A stretch of 64,000 nt of DNA from Pseudomonas sp. IPO3778 (lineage in GTDB: Bacteria; Pseudomonadota; Gammaproteobacteria; Pseudomonadales; Pseudomonadaceae), in the NCBI RefSeq assembly GCF_013386825.1, contig NZ_JACARC010000034.1:314717-378716 (forward strand), read 5' to 3'. Position 1 is the stretch's first letter, and each line of letters opens with the position of its first letter. The notes beneath the pieces are model-generated. The model saw only the letters and a list, made by a program, of their open reading frames with translations, made no database searches and was not told the origin of the DNA. The position numbers and the translations under genes are program-made. This document shows, piece after piece, positions 26,629 through 36,448 of the stretch.

Positions 26629-28128
26629 ATGTCCCTCGCCATCGTCCACAGCCGCGCTCAGATTGGCGTTGAAGCCCCCGCCGTCACCGTCGAGGTGCAC
26701 ATGGCCAATGGCTTGCCATCGCTGACGCTGGTGGGCTTGCCGGAAACGGCGGTCAAGGAAAGCAAAGACCGCGTGCGCAGCGCCATTCTCAATTCCGCGC
26801 TGCAATACCCGTCCCGCCGCATCACCCTCAACCTAGCGCCCGCCGACCTGCCCAAGGACGGCGGGCGTTTTGATTTGGCGATTGCCCTGGGGATTCTCGC
26901 CGCCAGCGTGCAGGTGCCGACGCTGACCCTCGATAACGTGGAATGCCTGGGCGAATTGGCGTTGTCCGGCGACGTGCGTGCGGTGAAAGGGGTATTGCCG
27001 GCCGCCCTGGCAGCGCGCAAGGCCGGGCGCACCTTGATCGTGCCTCGGGCCAATGCGGAAGAGGCGTGCCTTGCCTCGGGGTTGAAGGTGATTGCGGTGG
27101 ATCACCTGCTGCAAGTGGTGGCGCACCTGAATGGTCATGTGCCGATCGAGCCTTTCGTTTCCAGTGGCCTGATGTATTTGAACAAACCCTACCCCGACCT
27201 GAGTGAAGTGCAGGGCCAACTGGCGGCCAAGCGTGCGCTGTTGATTGCTGCGGCGGGCGCCCACAACCTGTTGCTCAGCGGGCCGCCGGGCACGGGCAAG
27301 ACCTTGCTCGCCAGCCGTCTACCGGGATTGTTACCCCCCTTGAGTGAACACGAAGCACTGGAGGTGGCGGCGATTCAGTCGGTGGTCAGCCTGGCGCCAC
27401 TGAGCCATTGGCCGCACCGGCCGTTTCGACAGCCGCACCATTCGGCATCCGGCCCGGCGCTGGTGGGCGGCGGCTCGAAACCGCAGCCGGGGGAAATCAC
27501 CCTGGCCCATCACGGTGTGTTGTTTCTTGATGAGTTGCCGGAGTTTGATCGCAAGGTTTTGGAGGTGCTGCGTGAACCACTGGAATCCGGGCATATCGTG
27601 ATTGCCCGCGCCCGCGACCGGGTGAGTTTCCCGGCGCGCTTTCAGCTGGTGGCGGCGATGAACCCCTGCCCTTGCGGCTACGTGGGCGAGCCGAGCGGAC
27701 GCTGTCGCTGCACGCCGGAGCAGATCCAGCGCTACCGCAACAAACTCTCGGGGCCGCTGCTGGACCGGATTGACCTGCACGTGACCGTCGCCCGGGAAAG
27801 CACCGCGCTCAACCCGGGCGAACGGTCCGGGGATGACACCGCCAGCGCCTCCCTGCTCGTCGCCGACGCCAGGGAGCGCCAACAACGGCGCCAGGGCTGC
27901 GCCAACGCCTTTCTCGACCTGCCTGGGCTGCGCCAGCACTGCTCGCTGACCAAAGCCGATGAAGGCTGGCTGGAGCGCGCGTGCGAGCGGCTGACGCTGT
28001 CGCTGCGGGCGGCCCATCGTCTGCTGAAAGTCGCCCGCACCCTGGCAGACCTGGAACAGGCCGACGCGATCCGCCGCGAGCACCTGGCCGAGGCCCTGCA
28101 ATACCGCCCGACAAGCCCGTCCGTATAA
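26629..28128 (+). CDS. comM: YifB/ComM-family AAA ATPase (Mg-chelatase-like)
   Basis: A 499-residue protein: an N-terminal Lon-like substrate domain (MSLAIVHSRAQIGVEAPAVTVEVHMANGLPS), Walker A SGPPGTGKT at about residue 218, Walker B VLFLDELPEF, and a zinc-finger-like CPCGYVGEPSGRCRC. In Vibrio ComM is a hexameric helicase that helps branch migration during natural transformation; YifB is the E. coli name. The last core gene before the Srf/Tag-like operon. Confidence 0.93.
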   Translation: MSLAIVHSRAQIGVEAPAVTVEVHMANGLPSLTLVGLPETAVKESKDRVRSAILNSALQYPSRRITLNLAPADLPKDGGRFDLAIALGILAASVQVPTLTLDNVECLGELALSGDVRAVKGVLPAALAARKAGRTLIVPRANAEEACLASGLKVIAVDHLLQVVAHLNGHVPIEPFVSSGLMYLNKPYPDLSEVQGQLAAKRALLIAAAGAHNLLLSGPPGTGKTLLASRLPGLLPPLSEHEALEVAAIQSVVSLAPLSHWPHRPFRQPHHSASGPALVGGGSKPQPGEITLAHHGVLFLDELPEFDRKVLEVLREPLESGHIVIARARDRVSFPARFQLVAAMNPCPCGYVGEPSGRCRCTPEQIQRYRNKLSGPLLDRIDLHVTVARESTALNPGERSGDDTASASLLVADARERQQRRQGCANAFLDLPGLRQHCSLTKADEGWLERACERLTLSLRAAHRLLKVARTLADLEQADAIRREHLAEALQYRPTSPSV

Positions 28129-28280
28129 GCCCATACGGCTTCGCGCAAAACCAGGAACCGCCCCAGACCAATGTCAGATTGACGGCGACATCAAATTGAC
28201 ATTAAGGTCGCCATCTAAATCAGGGAGCGGTTACAGGCATCACGCCTGTCATTTTGCGCGAATGAGCATATGGAGTCTGG
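28129..28280 (+). promoter_or_regulatory. Probable promoter region of the Srf/Tag-like operon
   Basis: This 152-base gap between yifB and srfA is the only non-coding stretch before ten packed genes. It contains TTGACA (28196-28201), followed by an A/T-rich CTAAATC near 28215-28221; the spacing of about 14 bases is shorter than ideal, so this is only a candidate. An imperfect inverted pair GGCGAC/GTCGCC flanks the TTGACA. Confidence 0.35.
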
Positions 28281-29612
28281 ATGCGCGGGGCACTGTTACG
28301 CAGCGGTAAAAGCGGATCTTTCACAGCCCTGGGCGAAACCGGTCAACCGGTGTATCGCGCAGCGTTGCAGTTGCGCGAAGCGATTCGCCGCAAAGACCCG
28401 GAACTGGTCAAGCACCTGGCCGTTCCCCAGAGCGACGAACTCGGCAACCAGATCGACTGGTACAGCGACATCCAAGGCGACGTGATTCCCTGGAGCAGCG
28501 CCACCGAAGAAGAACGTGCGCCCGCACGGGAACAGCTCGAGGCCCTGAAAACCTCCCTGAAGGAACTCAGCCAACGCTTTATCGGCCCTGAAGGCGATGC
28601 CCAGACCGGCGATAAAGCCGTGTTCGGCAAGTTGCTCAAGCGCGTTATCCATTTCCCCGACGAAAACTTCGTGTACCTGGTGCAAGGCAAACCCGTGCTG
28701 ACCTTTTGGGGTTTCGAGCATGCGAATGCCGACGCCAATCGTGACCCGCTGATGTGCCTTTACCCCCAACCCGGCGCACCGCTGGACTTCCAACTGCCGC
28801 CGGCCGAGCCTGTCGCGCCTGCCTTCACACCATTGGCCCCGGTTATCGCGCGTCCCTGGTGGCGCCGCTGGTGGTGGTGGCTGCTGCTGCCATTGTTGCT
28901 GCTGCTTCTGTTGCTGCTGCTCAGCCTGCGCGGGTGCATTCCCGGCGTGGTGCTGACCGTCCCGGGCATCACCTCGACTGAGCATCAAACACCGGATGCC
29001 GAAGCCCCGGTAGCCGTTGTCGCGGGCGTGAACGGTACGGCCATCGCCGACGGCGGCGTGCCCGTCAACGGCGCTGTAGAGGTGCCCGCAGCCGGTAACG
29101 CGGACGCCGCAAACGCGGCAGAACCCGTCGCCAAGGCAACCGAAACCGAAGCCCCGACACCTCCCGCCGAAGCGCCAAAAACACCGGCCACCGAGCAGCC
29201 CGCAACGCCCGACTCCCCGGCCACGCCCCAACCCCCCGGCGCTGCGCTGAGTATTCCGCCGACCGCAGCCGATGGCGCCGCCGACTTCCTCAATGGCCAG
29301 TACCGCGCCGGTGCCGGTATCCAGGACCGCAAGACCGGCAAGCCACTGCGCCTCGAATATCAATTCAAGGACGGCAAGGGCGAAGTCACCGTGCACCGCG
29401 CCAATGGCGTGAACTGCACCGGCCCGGTCTCGGCGGCGATGAAAGGCGGCAGCCTGTCGATCGACAGCCAGGGCCAGGCCGTGTGCGGCGACGGCAGCAC
29501 CTACGACATGCCAAAGGTCGATTGTCGGCAGGGCGCGACCCGTATCGCGGACTGCACCGGCGGTTATGGAAATGACAAATTCCCCATGTCCATGCGGCAA
29601 ACGGGCGAATAA
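28281..29612 (+). CDS. srfA: SrfA-family envelope protein
   Basis: A 443-residue protein. The N-terminal ~185 residues look cytoplasmic and contain VYLVQGKPVLTFWGF. A Trp-rich then Leu-rich membrane segment follows at about 192-220. Next is a Pro/Ala/Thr-rich low-complexity linker (about 235-325) and a compact C-terminal domain (about 330-443) with four cysteines that would be periplasmic. Gene order before SrfB and SrfC homologues and the overall layout identify it as SrfA. Enterobacterial srfABC was found as SsrB-regulated in Salmonella; the biochemical role is unsettled. First gene of the operon. Confidence 0.7.
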   Translation: MRGALLRSGKSGSFTALGETGQPVYRAALQLREAIRRKDPELVKHLAVPQSDELGNQIDWYSDIQGDVIPWSSATEEERAPAREQLEALKTSLKELSQRFIGPEGDAQTGDKAVFGKLLKRVIHFPDENFVYLVQGKPVLTFWGFEHANADANRDPLMCLYPQPGAPLDFQLPPAEPVAPAFTPLAPVIARPWWRRWWWWLLLPLLLLLLLLLLSLRGCIPGVVLTVPGITSTEHQTPDAEAPVAVVAGVNGTAIADGGVPVNGAVEVPAAGNADAANAAEPVAKATETEAPTPPAEAPKTPATEQPATPDSPATPQPPGAALSIPPTAADGAADFLNGQYRAGAGIQDRKTGKPLRLEYQFKDGKGEVTVHRANGVNCTGPVSAAMKGGSLSIDSQGQAVCGDGSTYDMPKVDCRQGATRIADCTGGYGNDKFPMSMRQTGE

Positions 29613-29630
29613 GACTGGAAGACCCTGACA

Positions 29631-32600
29631 ATGCTGCCTGAAGTCACCCAATTCGAAGATACGGTCACCCTCGTCAGTGACACCGGCATCCAGTTCATGG
29701 ATTTTGCCCTGCGCCTGGACCCCCGCAAGGAACCGGCCGGCGAGTTCGCCCCCATTAACCTGGGCATCTGCCGCCTGCTCTACAACGAAGAGAAAGACTT
29801 CTACTTCTACGAGCCTGAGCCCGGGAAGATCGAAAAAGCCAAGCCGGTGTTCAGCCTCGACATGCGAAGCAGCCTGGAGCTGCTGGACGGCATCTGGCTG
29901 CCGATTCCGTTCTTCCGGTTCATGCCGCCCTACCGTTTCGACAACGGCCCGGTCAACTGGTCACGCATGCGCCTGGTCAAGTTGCCCACCCCGGACATCG
30001 ACGGCAACACCCACCGGCTGACGCTGGCGTTCGACAGCCGCATCATGCAAAAGCGCAACGGCACCGCCTACCTGGCGCCGAACGAAGAAGACGTCAGCGC
30101 CGGCGTGGCCTTCAAGCTGGCAACCAACCCCGCCGAGCTGCAGGAGTTCCTCGCCCTGCCGTGGGTCAATGAATGGCTGCAAGAGTTGTTCAGCGAAGGC
30201 AACGCGCAACGCACCCGTGATGAGTTGGACGCCGACGTGCGCGCCCACCATCACCTGGCGCACTACCTCAACGTATTGAGCCTGCTGGCCAAACCTTCGC
30301 CGTCTCAGCAAAGCCAGCTGAGGGCCAAGGTCGAGATTCCCGAAATCAAAGTGGTGACCAATGGCAGCAAGGCCCTGGACGAGAAAATCCTCGTCGACCT
30401 GGTGCTGGACGTTGGCAACTCGCGCACCTGCGGCATCCTGATCGAGAACCACGGCCAGGCCGGCTCCGGGCTCAAGCAAAACTACGTGCTCGAATTGCGC
30501 GACTTGATTACCCCGGAACACACCTACAACGAGCCCTTTGAAAGCCGTGTCGAATTTGCCCAGGCCTATTTCGGCAAAGACCACTGCTCGGTCAAAAGCG
30601 GCCGGCACGATGCGTTCCAATGGGCGACCATCGCCCGGGTCGGCAGTGAGGCCGGGCGCCTGGCCAGCCGGCGCCGGGGCACCGAAGGTTCCACCGGCCT
30701 GTCGAGCCCCAAACGCTACCTGTGGGATGAAAACCCCTACAGCCATGGCTGGCGTTTCAACGCAGCCTACGTCAAGACCGACAACGAGCCCTACGCCACC
30801 GCGGCACCGTTCTCACATCTGATCAACGAAACCGGCGAAGCACTGTACAGCCTCGACGAAGACGATCGGTTGCCGGTGTTCATGCCGCGATACTCGCGCA
30901 GCTCGCTGATGACGTTCATGCTCGCCGAAGTCGTGGCCCAGGCCCTTTCGCAAATCAACAGCCCGGCCCAGCGCTCACGCCAGGGCCACACGCGCAAACC
31001 GCGCCAGCTCAACAGCATTACCCTGACCGTGCCACCGGGCATGCCCCAGGCCGAGCGCAGCATTCTCAATGAACGCCTGTTGCAAGCCATCGGCCTGGTG
31101 TGGAAAAGCCTTGGCTGGCATGACAGCGAAGACAGCCCCCACGAAGATGGCAGCACTGCGCCCACCACACCGATTCCAAGTATTCGCGTGGAATGGGACG
31201 AGGCGTCCTGCGGACAGTTGGTGTACCTGTACACCGAGGTCAACGAAAACTTTGCCGGCCACCCGGAAGAATTCTTCGCCACCCTCGCCCGTCCGGACAA
31301 GGAAGACCGTGAGCGGGTTACCCTCGCGACGATCGACATCGGCGGCGGCACCACCGACCTGGTGATCACCGATTACCGCCTCGACCGCGCCGGCAACACC
31401 AGCACCGGCAGCAACGTGCACATCGTGCCGGAGCAACGCTTTCGTGACGGTTTCAAGGTGGCCGGTGATGACATCGTGCTCGACGTGATCCAGGACTTCA
31501 TCCTGCCCAGCTTCGAAAAAGCCTTGCAGGCGGCCGGGGTCAAATCCGCCGACTCGCTGATGTCGCGGCTGTGCGGCGCCGAAAACGTCGACGCCAAGGA
31601 CGTGATCCTGCGCCAGCAGCTCAACCTGCAGGTCTTCACTCCGCTGGCCCTCGCGCTGCTCAAGGAATACGAACACTACGACCCCCAGACCCAGGTCGAG
31701 CTCAATACCCGCACCTACCGCGAACTGCTGGGCGACACCGCCATCAGCCCGTCCGTGCTGGAATACGTGCACAGCGCCGTGCGCCGGGACGTCGGGGCGC
31801 AGAACGGGTTTGACCTGTACGCCACGCCCATCAGCTTCGATCTGCAGCAGCTCCACGCCGCGTTCCTCAACGATCAGATCAACATCACCAAGATCCTCGG
31901 GGCGCTGTGTGAAGTGGTCGCCCATTACCCCTGCGACGTGTTGCTGCTGACCGGCCGTCCATCGCGCCTGCCGGGCATCCAGGCGTTCATTCGCAAGGTC
32001 TTGCCGCTGCCCCCGGGACGCATCCTGGCCCTGCAGAATTACCGCACCGGCGGCTGGTACCCGTTCCACAAGAACGGCCGTATCGACGATCCGAAAAGTA
32101 CGGCATCGGTGGGGGCCATGCTCTGCCTGCTGTGCGCCAACCACAGCGTGCCGAACTTCTATTTCCGCGCCTCGGCGCTCAAGCCGTACTCCACCGTCAA
32201 ACACATCGGGATCATCGATCAGAACAACGTGATCAAGGATGCCGACGTGCTCTACCGCGACATCGAAACCGAACCCGATAGCTACAAGATCAAGTTGCCG
32301 CTGATCGGTACCGGTGACGAAGCCGATACCCCGCAACTGGAAATGCGCGGCGACCTGCGCCTGGGCTTTCGTCAATTGGCGGCGGACCGCTGGGCCGCCT
32401 CGCCGCTCTACACCTTGTGCTTCACCAAGGCGGGTCGCGACAAGTTTTCCCGCGCGGTAGGTGAAGACGGCGCGGCACCCCTGCTCAAGGTGCGGTTTGA
32501 GGTCAAGGCCGGCGACAAGCACACCCGCAAGCAAGGCCTGGTCAGCGACCGGCTGGTGGTGCAAGGCATCGAATCCAATAGCAGCAATGTCAGCTTCAAC

Positions 32601-32699
32601 CCGCGCAGCGACCTCGCACTGGAACTCAACACCATGCTCGACGCCGGCCTGCGCGAGACCAAATATTGGCTCGACAGCGGAAGTGTGAAACGCAAATGA
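29631..32699 (+). CDS. srfB: SrfB, actin/Hsp70-like ATPase
   Basis: A 1022-residue cytoplasmic protein of the SrfB family. It carries the parts of an actin/Hsp70-type nucleotide pocket: phosphate-1 motif VLDVGNSRTCGI (about 257-268), phosphate-2 motif TIDIGGGTTDLVI (about 567-579) and an adenosine motif VLLLTGRPSRLPG (about 769-781). The first ~240 residues and the final ~200 are specific to the family. It probably binds and hydrolyses ATP and changes shape or polymerises. It starts 18 bases after srfA and overlaps srfC by four bases. Confidence 0.85.
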   Translation: MLPEVTQFEDTVTLVSDTGIQFMDFALRLDPRKEPAGEFAPINLGICRLLYNEEKDFYFYEPEPGKIEKAKPVFSLDMRSSLELLDGIWLPIPFFRFMPPYRFDNGPVNWSRMRLVKLPTPDIDGNTHRLTLAFDSRIMQKRNGTAYLAPNEEDVSAGVAFKLATNPAELQEFLALPWVNEWLQELFSEGNAQRTRDELDADVRAHHHLAHYLNVLSLLAKPSPSQQSQLRAKVEIPEIKVVTNGSKALDEKILVDLVLDVGNSRTCGILIENHGQAGSGLKQNYVLELRDLITPEHTYNEPFESRVEFAQAYFGKDHCSVKSGRHDAFQWATIARVGSEAGRLASRRRGTEGSTGLSSPKRYLWDENPYSHGWRFNAAYVKTDNEPYATAAPFSHLINETGEALYSLDEDDRLPVFMPRYSRSSLMTFMLAEVVAQALSQINSPAQRSRQGHTRKPRQLNSITLTVPPGMPQAERSILNERLLQAIGLVWKSLGWHDSEDSPHEDGSTAPTTPIPSIRVEWDEASCGQLVYLYTEVNENFAGHPEEFFATLARPDKEDRERVTLATIDIGGGTTDLVITDYRLDRAGNTSTGSNVHIVPEQRFRDGFKVAGDDIVLDVIQDFILPSFEKALQAAGVKSADSLMSRLCGAENVDAKDVILRQQLNLQVFTPLALALLKEYEHYDPQTQVELNTRTYRELLGDTAISPSVLEYVHSAVRRDVGAQNGFDLYATPISFDLQQLHAAFLNDQINITKILGALCEVVAHYPCDVLLLTGRPSRLPGIQAFIRKVLPLPPGRILALQNYRTGGWYPFHKNGRIDDPKSTASVGAMLCLLCANHSVPNFYFRASALKPYSTVKHIGIIDQNNVIKDADVLYRDIETEPDSYKIKLPLIGTGDEADTPQLEMRGDLRLGFRQLAADRWAASPLYTLCFTKAGRDKFSRAVGEDGAAPLLKVRFEVKAGDKHTRKQGLVSDRLVVQGIESNSSNVSFNPRSDLALELNTMLDAGLRETKYWLDSGSVKRK

Positions 32700-35425
32700 A
32701 TGACCTGACCCCCGAGCAAATTCAGCTTTCCGCCCGCTGGGCCGCTGTTCATGACGGTGCCGGCCAGGCGCTGGAATGGATCAGCCAGACCCGCGGCAAC
32801 GCTCCGCGCCTGGACAGCGAGGCGGATAACCTCAACGTGCGCCTGCACCGCGCGCGCAACCTGGCCCAGAGCCTGGGGCGCGTGGCGACAACGCCGATGA
32901 CCGTCGGGTTTTTCGGGCTGTCCCAGGCCGGCAAGTCCTACTTGATTTCGGCGCTCGCCGCCGGGAAAAACGGCAAGCTGGAAACCGAATTCGGCGGCCG
33001 TGAGGTGGACTTCATCAAGCACATCAACCCGGTCGGCAATGGCAAGGAGGCCACCGGGCTGGTAACACGCTTCAGCCGCCGGGCCACGCGCAGCGAAGAC
33101 GACCAGTTCCCGGTCGAGCTGAAGCTGTTCCGGGAAATCGAGCTGGCGAAGATTCTGGCCAACTCCTGGTTCAAGGACTTCGACCTTGAGCGCATCAATT
33201 ACCAGATCGACGAAGAACGCATTCAACGCGTGCTTGCGCCGTTCGAAGGGCGGGAAAACGCAGCGCTGCAAAAAGGGGTCAATGCCGACGACATCGTTTC
33301 GCTCTGGGATTACATGCGCGAGACCGCCCCCAACTCGGTAAAAAAACTCGAACACGCTTACTGGCCGAAAGTGCTGCAACTGGCGCCGCGCCTGAACTTC
33401 CAGGAACGCGCCGAGCTGTTCGCGATTCTCTGGGGCGAACAAAGCGAGCTGACCCGCGTCTACCAGCAACTGGCGGGGGCCCTGCACAAGCTCGGCTTGC
33501 CCGAGACCGTGTTTGCGCCATTGCACGCGCTGGTCAGCTTCGACGGCGATCGCTACAGCCAAAGCGACAACATCATGAACGTCGACATCCTCGAGCGCTT
33601 CGGCACCTCGCAGGACCTGCCGATCACTGTACGGCCACTGATCGACGAGCGCCTGCAAAACAGCCTGGGCATCCCGGTCTCGCAACTCGCGGCCCTGACG
33701 GTGGAGATGACCTTCCGGTTAATCGAAGCGCCAGCGGACGGCATCGTCAACCAGGTCGACCTGTTGGACTTCCCCGGCTACCGGGGCCGCAAGAGCCTGA
33801 TGCAGATCGCCGACTCGTCCAGCCCCGAGTCCAGCGGTAAAGACAACTCGGTCTCGCAACTGATCTTGCGCGGCAAAGTCGCCTACCTGTTCGAACGCTA
33901 CACCGACCTTCAGGAAATGAATGCGCTGGTGGTCTGCACCGCCTCCCATAAACAAAGCGACGTCAACGACGTCGGGCCGGTGCTCACCCGCTGGATCGAC
34001 AAGACCCAAGGCTCGACACCGGCCTCGCGCAGCAAGCGCGAACCCGGGTTGATCTGGGCCGTGACCATGCTCGACTACCGCGTCTCCAGCGGCCTCAACC
34101 AGGAGCGCGACCAGGACGACGAAGGCTGGAGCGGCATGGTCAAGCTGACCATGCTCGAGCGTTTCGGCAGCCTGCCATGGATGAACGACTGGGCGGGCGC
34201 ACCGTTTCAGAACACTTACCTGGTGCGCAAGCCGCGCTTGAACACCGGGTTCATCCAGCAAGATCAAAGCGGCCCGGAAACCGGAATCAACCCGGACAAC
34301 CAGGCACGTATCAACGCCCTCGGCGACAGCTTCGCGAGTAACGCGCTGGTGGGTCGGCACATTAAAAACCCGAGCCAAGCCTGGGCTGAAATGCTCAAGT
34401 TGGACGATGGCGGCATCCGCTATTTCAGCAGCAGTTTCCAGGATGTGGCCAACATCGAGTTCAAGCTGCAGCGCATTCGTGAACAGCTGGATGAATGCAT
34501 CGAAAGCCTGACGGACCACGGTCTGAGCATGTGGTACCACGCCGACGGCGACGGCGCCGCGGCGGCCAAAAAAATCCAGGCCCAGAAAATCCTCACCGGC
34601 CTGCACCCCCGTGCCAAAGTGCTCGGCGAGTTTATCCACCAGCTCGACGTGCCCGGCGAACACATTCGCAACCTGTACCTGAGTGGCGTCTACGAGGATG
34701 CCGAGGCCACCCCGCCACACGCCGAGCAGCCGGCCACAGCCACCGCCAGCACCAGCCTGTATGGCGACAGCGCCGGGTTTGATTTCGACTTCGGCGATAG
34801 CTTCGCTGAAGACGCACCCGCCCCCCACTCCGCGTCCGGCGCCCCGGTCGACAAACCGGTACCGGAGCTGCAAAGCAATGAGCATCGCTTCGCCAAAGCC
34901 GCGTTCAAAGCCTGGATCGCGCACCTGCGCGAGCTGACGACCCGCCAGAACCTGCTGAGCCTGCTGGGCCTGGAGCGGTCGCTGATCGAGGCGGTGGTGG
35001 ACGAGTTGATCACCGCCGGTTATCGCCATGACCTGCCGGGCCAACTCAGCCGCGCGGTGCTCAAGCGGGCCCAGAGTGGCGCGCGCCGCGACCAGTTGGT
35101 GGAGCGTCAGGTGCTGGAAGTGCAACTGGTGCTGCGCGACTTCGTGGCGTGGTTCGGCTACATCCAGAAGCCCGTCAGCCAACGGCCGAACAGCCGCGCC
35201 GGGGCCAAGGCGCCGCTGTTTTCGTTTTACGCCGATGTCGCCCCCGGCCAACTGCCGCAGCTGCCGCCGCAACCGGCGAACCAGGCGCAACGGTTCCTCG
35301 GTGACTGGCTCTCGGGCCTGGCCTATATCACCGTGGAAAACGCCGGCCATGGCGCCGGACGTGAAATCACCCTTGAACAGAATGAACGGCTGGGCGATGT
35401 GCTCCACGCCTTCACAGCGAGATAA
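32696..35425 (+). CDS. srfC: SrfC, dynamin-like GTPase (Virul_Fac family)
   Basis: A 909-residue protein starting at the ATG that overlaps the srfB stop. A P-loop FFGLSQAGKSYLISAL lies at residues 72-87 (G1 GLSQAGKS), and a G3-like DLLDFPGYRG at about 355-364. The C-terminal half is helical with a central low-complexity acidic segment (about 670-720). The order resembles dynamin-superfamily GTPases, although the Asp-specific G4 motif is not obvious. The family is annotated as bacterial virulence factor SrfC. Coupling with srfB suggests the two proteins work as a pair. Confidence 0.82.
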   Translation: MNDLTPEQIQLSARWAAVHDGAGQALEWISQTRGNAPRLDSEADNLNVRLHRARNLAQSLGRVATTPMTVGFFGLSQAGKSYLISALAAGKNGKLETEFGGREVDFIKHINPVGNGKEATGLVTRFSRRATRSEDDQFPVELKLFREIELAKILANSWFKDFDLERINYQIDEERIQRVLAPFEGRENAALQKGVNADDIVSLWDYMRETAPNSVKKLEHAYWPKVLQLAPRLNFQERAELFAILWGEQSELTRVYQQLAGALHKLGLPETVFAPLHALVSFDGDRYSQSDNIMNVDILERFGTSQDLPITVRPLIDERLQNSLGIPVSQLAALTVEMTFRLIEAPADGIVNQVDLLDFPGYRGRKSLMQIADSSSPESSGKDNSVSQLILRGKVAYLFERYTDLQEMNALVVCTASHKQSDVNDVGPVLTRWIDKTQGSTPASRSKREPGLIWAVTMLDYRVSSGLNQERDQDDEGWSGMVKLTMLERFGSLPWMNDWAGAPFQNTYLVRKPRLNTGFIQQDQSGPETGINPDNQARINALGDSFASNALVGRHIKNPSQAWAEMLKLDDGGIRYFSSSFQDVANIEFKLQRIREQLDECIESLTDHGLSMWYHADGDGAAAAKKIQAQKILTGLHPRAKVLGEFIHQLDVPGEHIRNLYLSGVYEDAEATPPHAEQPATATASTSLYGDSAGFDFDFGDSFAEDAPAPHSASGAPVDKPVPELQSNEHRFAKAAFKAWIAHLRELTTRQNLLSLLGLERSLIEAVVDELITAGYRHDLPGQLSRAVLKRAQSGARRDQLVERQVLEVQLVLRDFVAWFGYIQKPVSQRPNSRAGAKAPLFSFYADVAPGQLPQLPPQPANQAQRFLGDWLSGLAYITVENAGHGAGREITLEQNERLGDVLHAFTAR

Positions 35426-35428
35426 GTA

Positions 35429-36448
35429 ATGCCCATTCGTGTAGATCTGCTTGCGTTAGAACCCAATGTGCCGGGTCAGGCGCGGCTGGTGGTGAAAAAA
35501 TGGACCGGGGCCCAGGAGCAGTTGGAGTTTTCCATCCAGCGCAACCAGGACCACTTTTACCTCCAGGACCGTCAGCAGTGGAGCAACAGCCCGTTCTGGT
35601 TCAAGGTCACCCGCTTCAGTGCCGTCGACGAAGCACTGGAAACCCCGGTGGGCCCGGATGTGCTGAACCCGCTGCTGGAAGGCAGCGGCAATTCCAATTT
35701 CCAGATCGAACTGCGCGAACAGGGCCTGGACCACAGCGACCGTGGTGTGGTGCGCCCGGGCCTGGGCCTGCTGCCCTCGACGGCCGGCGGGCAGACTCGC
35801 TCCACTTACGATGCGACCACCCTGCAAGTACCCGAGGCCGAGCCGGAAATCCCCGAACTGCCGGAAATGGTGCTGGATCTGCCGCCGGCGGAGCCCGAGC
35901 CCGAACCCGAACCCATGGTGGCGACGCGGGAACCTGAACCTGTGTATGTCGCGCCGCCAAAGCGCAGCAACGCCGTCCTGATCGGCGCGATCATTGCCGT
36001 CGTCATCGCACTGCTGGCGGCCGTGGCGGCCTGGGTGTGGCTGCGCAACTCAGCGCCTGCACCAGCACCGGCACCCGTCGTGGCTGCACCGGTCGCCGAA
36101 GCCCAACCCTGCGATGTGGCCAACATGAACAGCCAGCCGGAACTGACCTTCGTCCAGGGCTGCATCAAGGCGGCCCCGGCCAGCGCGCAACTGCTGGAAA
36201 TCATCGAAGCCGCCAAGGCCAACAAGCACTGTGGCGTCGCCCAGCGCCTGTACGCCAACCGCGCCCAAGGCGGTGACATGTTGATCGCCAACGCCTACGC
36301 CCGCGAATACGATCCCAAGTACCTCAAAGCCAGCGAGTGCTTCCAGAAACCGGACAACGCCACCGCCGCGTACTGGTACGAAACCATTCTTGGCCATGAG
36401 CCGGATAACGCCGAAGCCAAGCAGCGTTTCGAGGAGTTGCAAAAGTGA
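35429..36448 (+). CDS. Single-pass membrane protein of the Srf/Tag-like operon
   Basis: A 339-residue protein I cannot assign to a named family. The N-terminal ~115 residues form a cytoplasmic domain rich in beta-like segments. An acidic Pro-Glu linker follows (about 135-170), then one membrane segment at about 180-206 (VLIGAIIAVVIALLAAVAAW). The C-terminal ~125 residues would be periplasmic, with four cysteines and a TPR/Sel1-like end (AAYWYETILGHEPDNAEAKQ). It starts three bases after srfC and its stop overlaps the next GTG start. It could link SrfB/SrfC in the cytoplasm to the periplasmic proteins encoded downstream. Confidence 0.75.
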   Translation: MPIRVDLLALEPNVPGQARLVVKKWTGAQEQLEFSIQRNQDHFYLQDRQQWSNSPFWFKVTRFSAVDEALETPVGPDVLNPLLEGSGNSNFQIELREQGLDHSDRGVVRPGLGLLPSTAGGQTRSTYDATTLQVPEAEPEIPELPEMVLDLPPAEPEPEPEPMVATREPEPVYVAPPKRSNAVLIGAIIAVVIALLAAVAAWVWLRNSAPAPAPAPVVAAPVAEAQPCDVANMNSQPELTFVQGCIKAAPASAQLLEIIEAAKANKHCGVAQRLYANRAQGGDMLIANAYAREYDPKYLKASECFQKPDNATAAYWYETILGHEPDNAEAKQRFEELQK

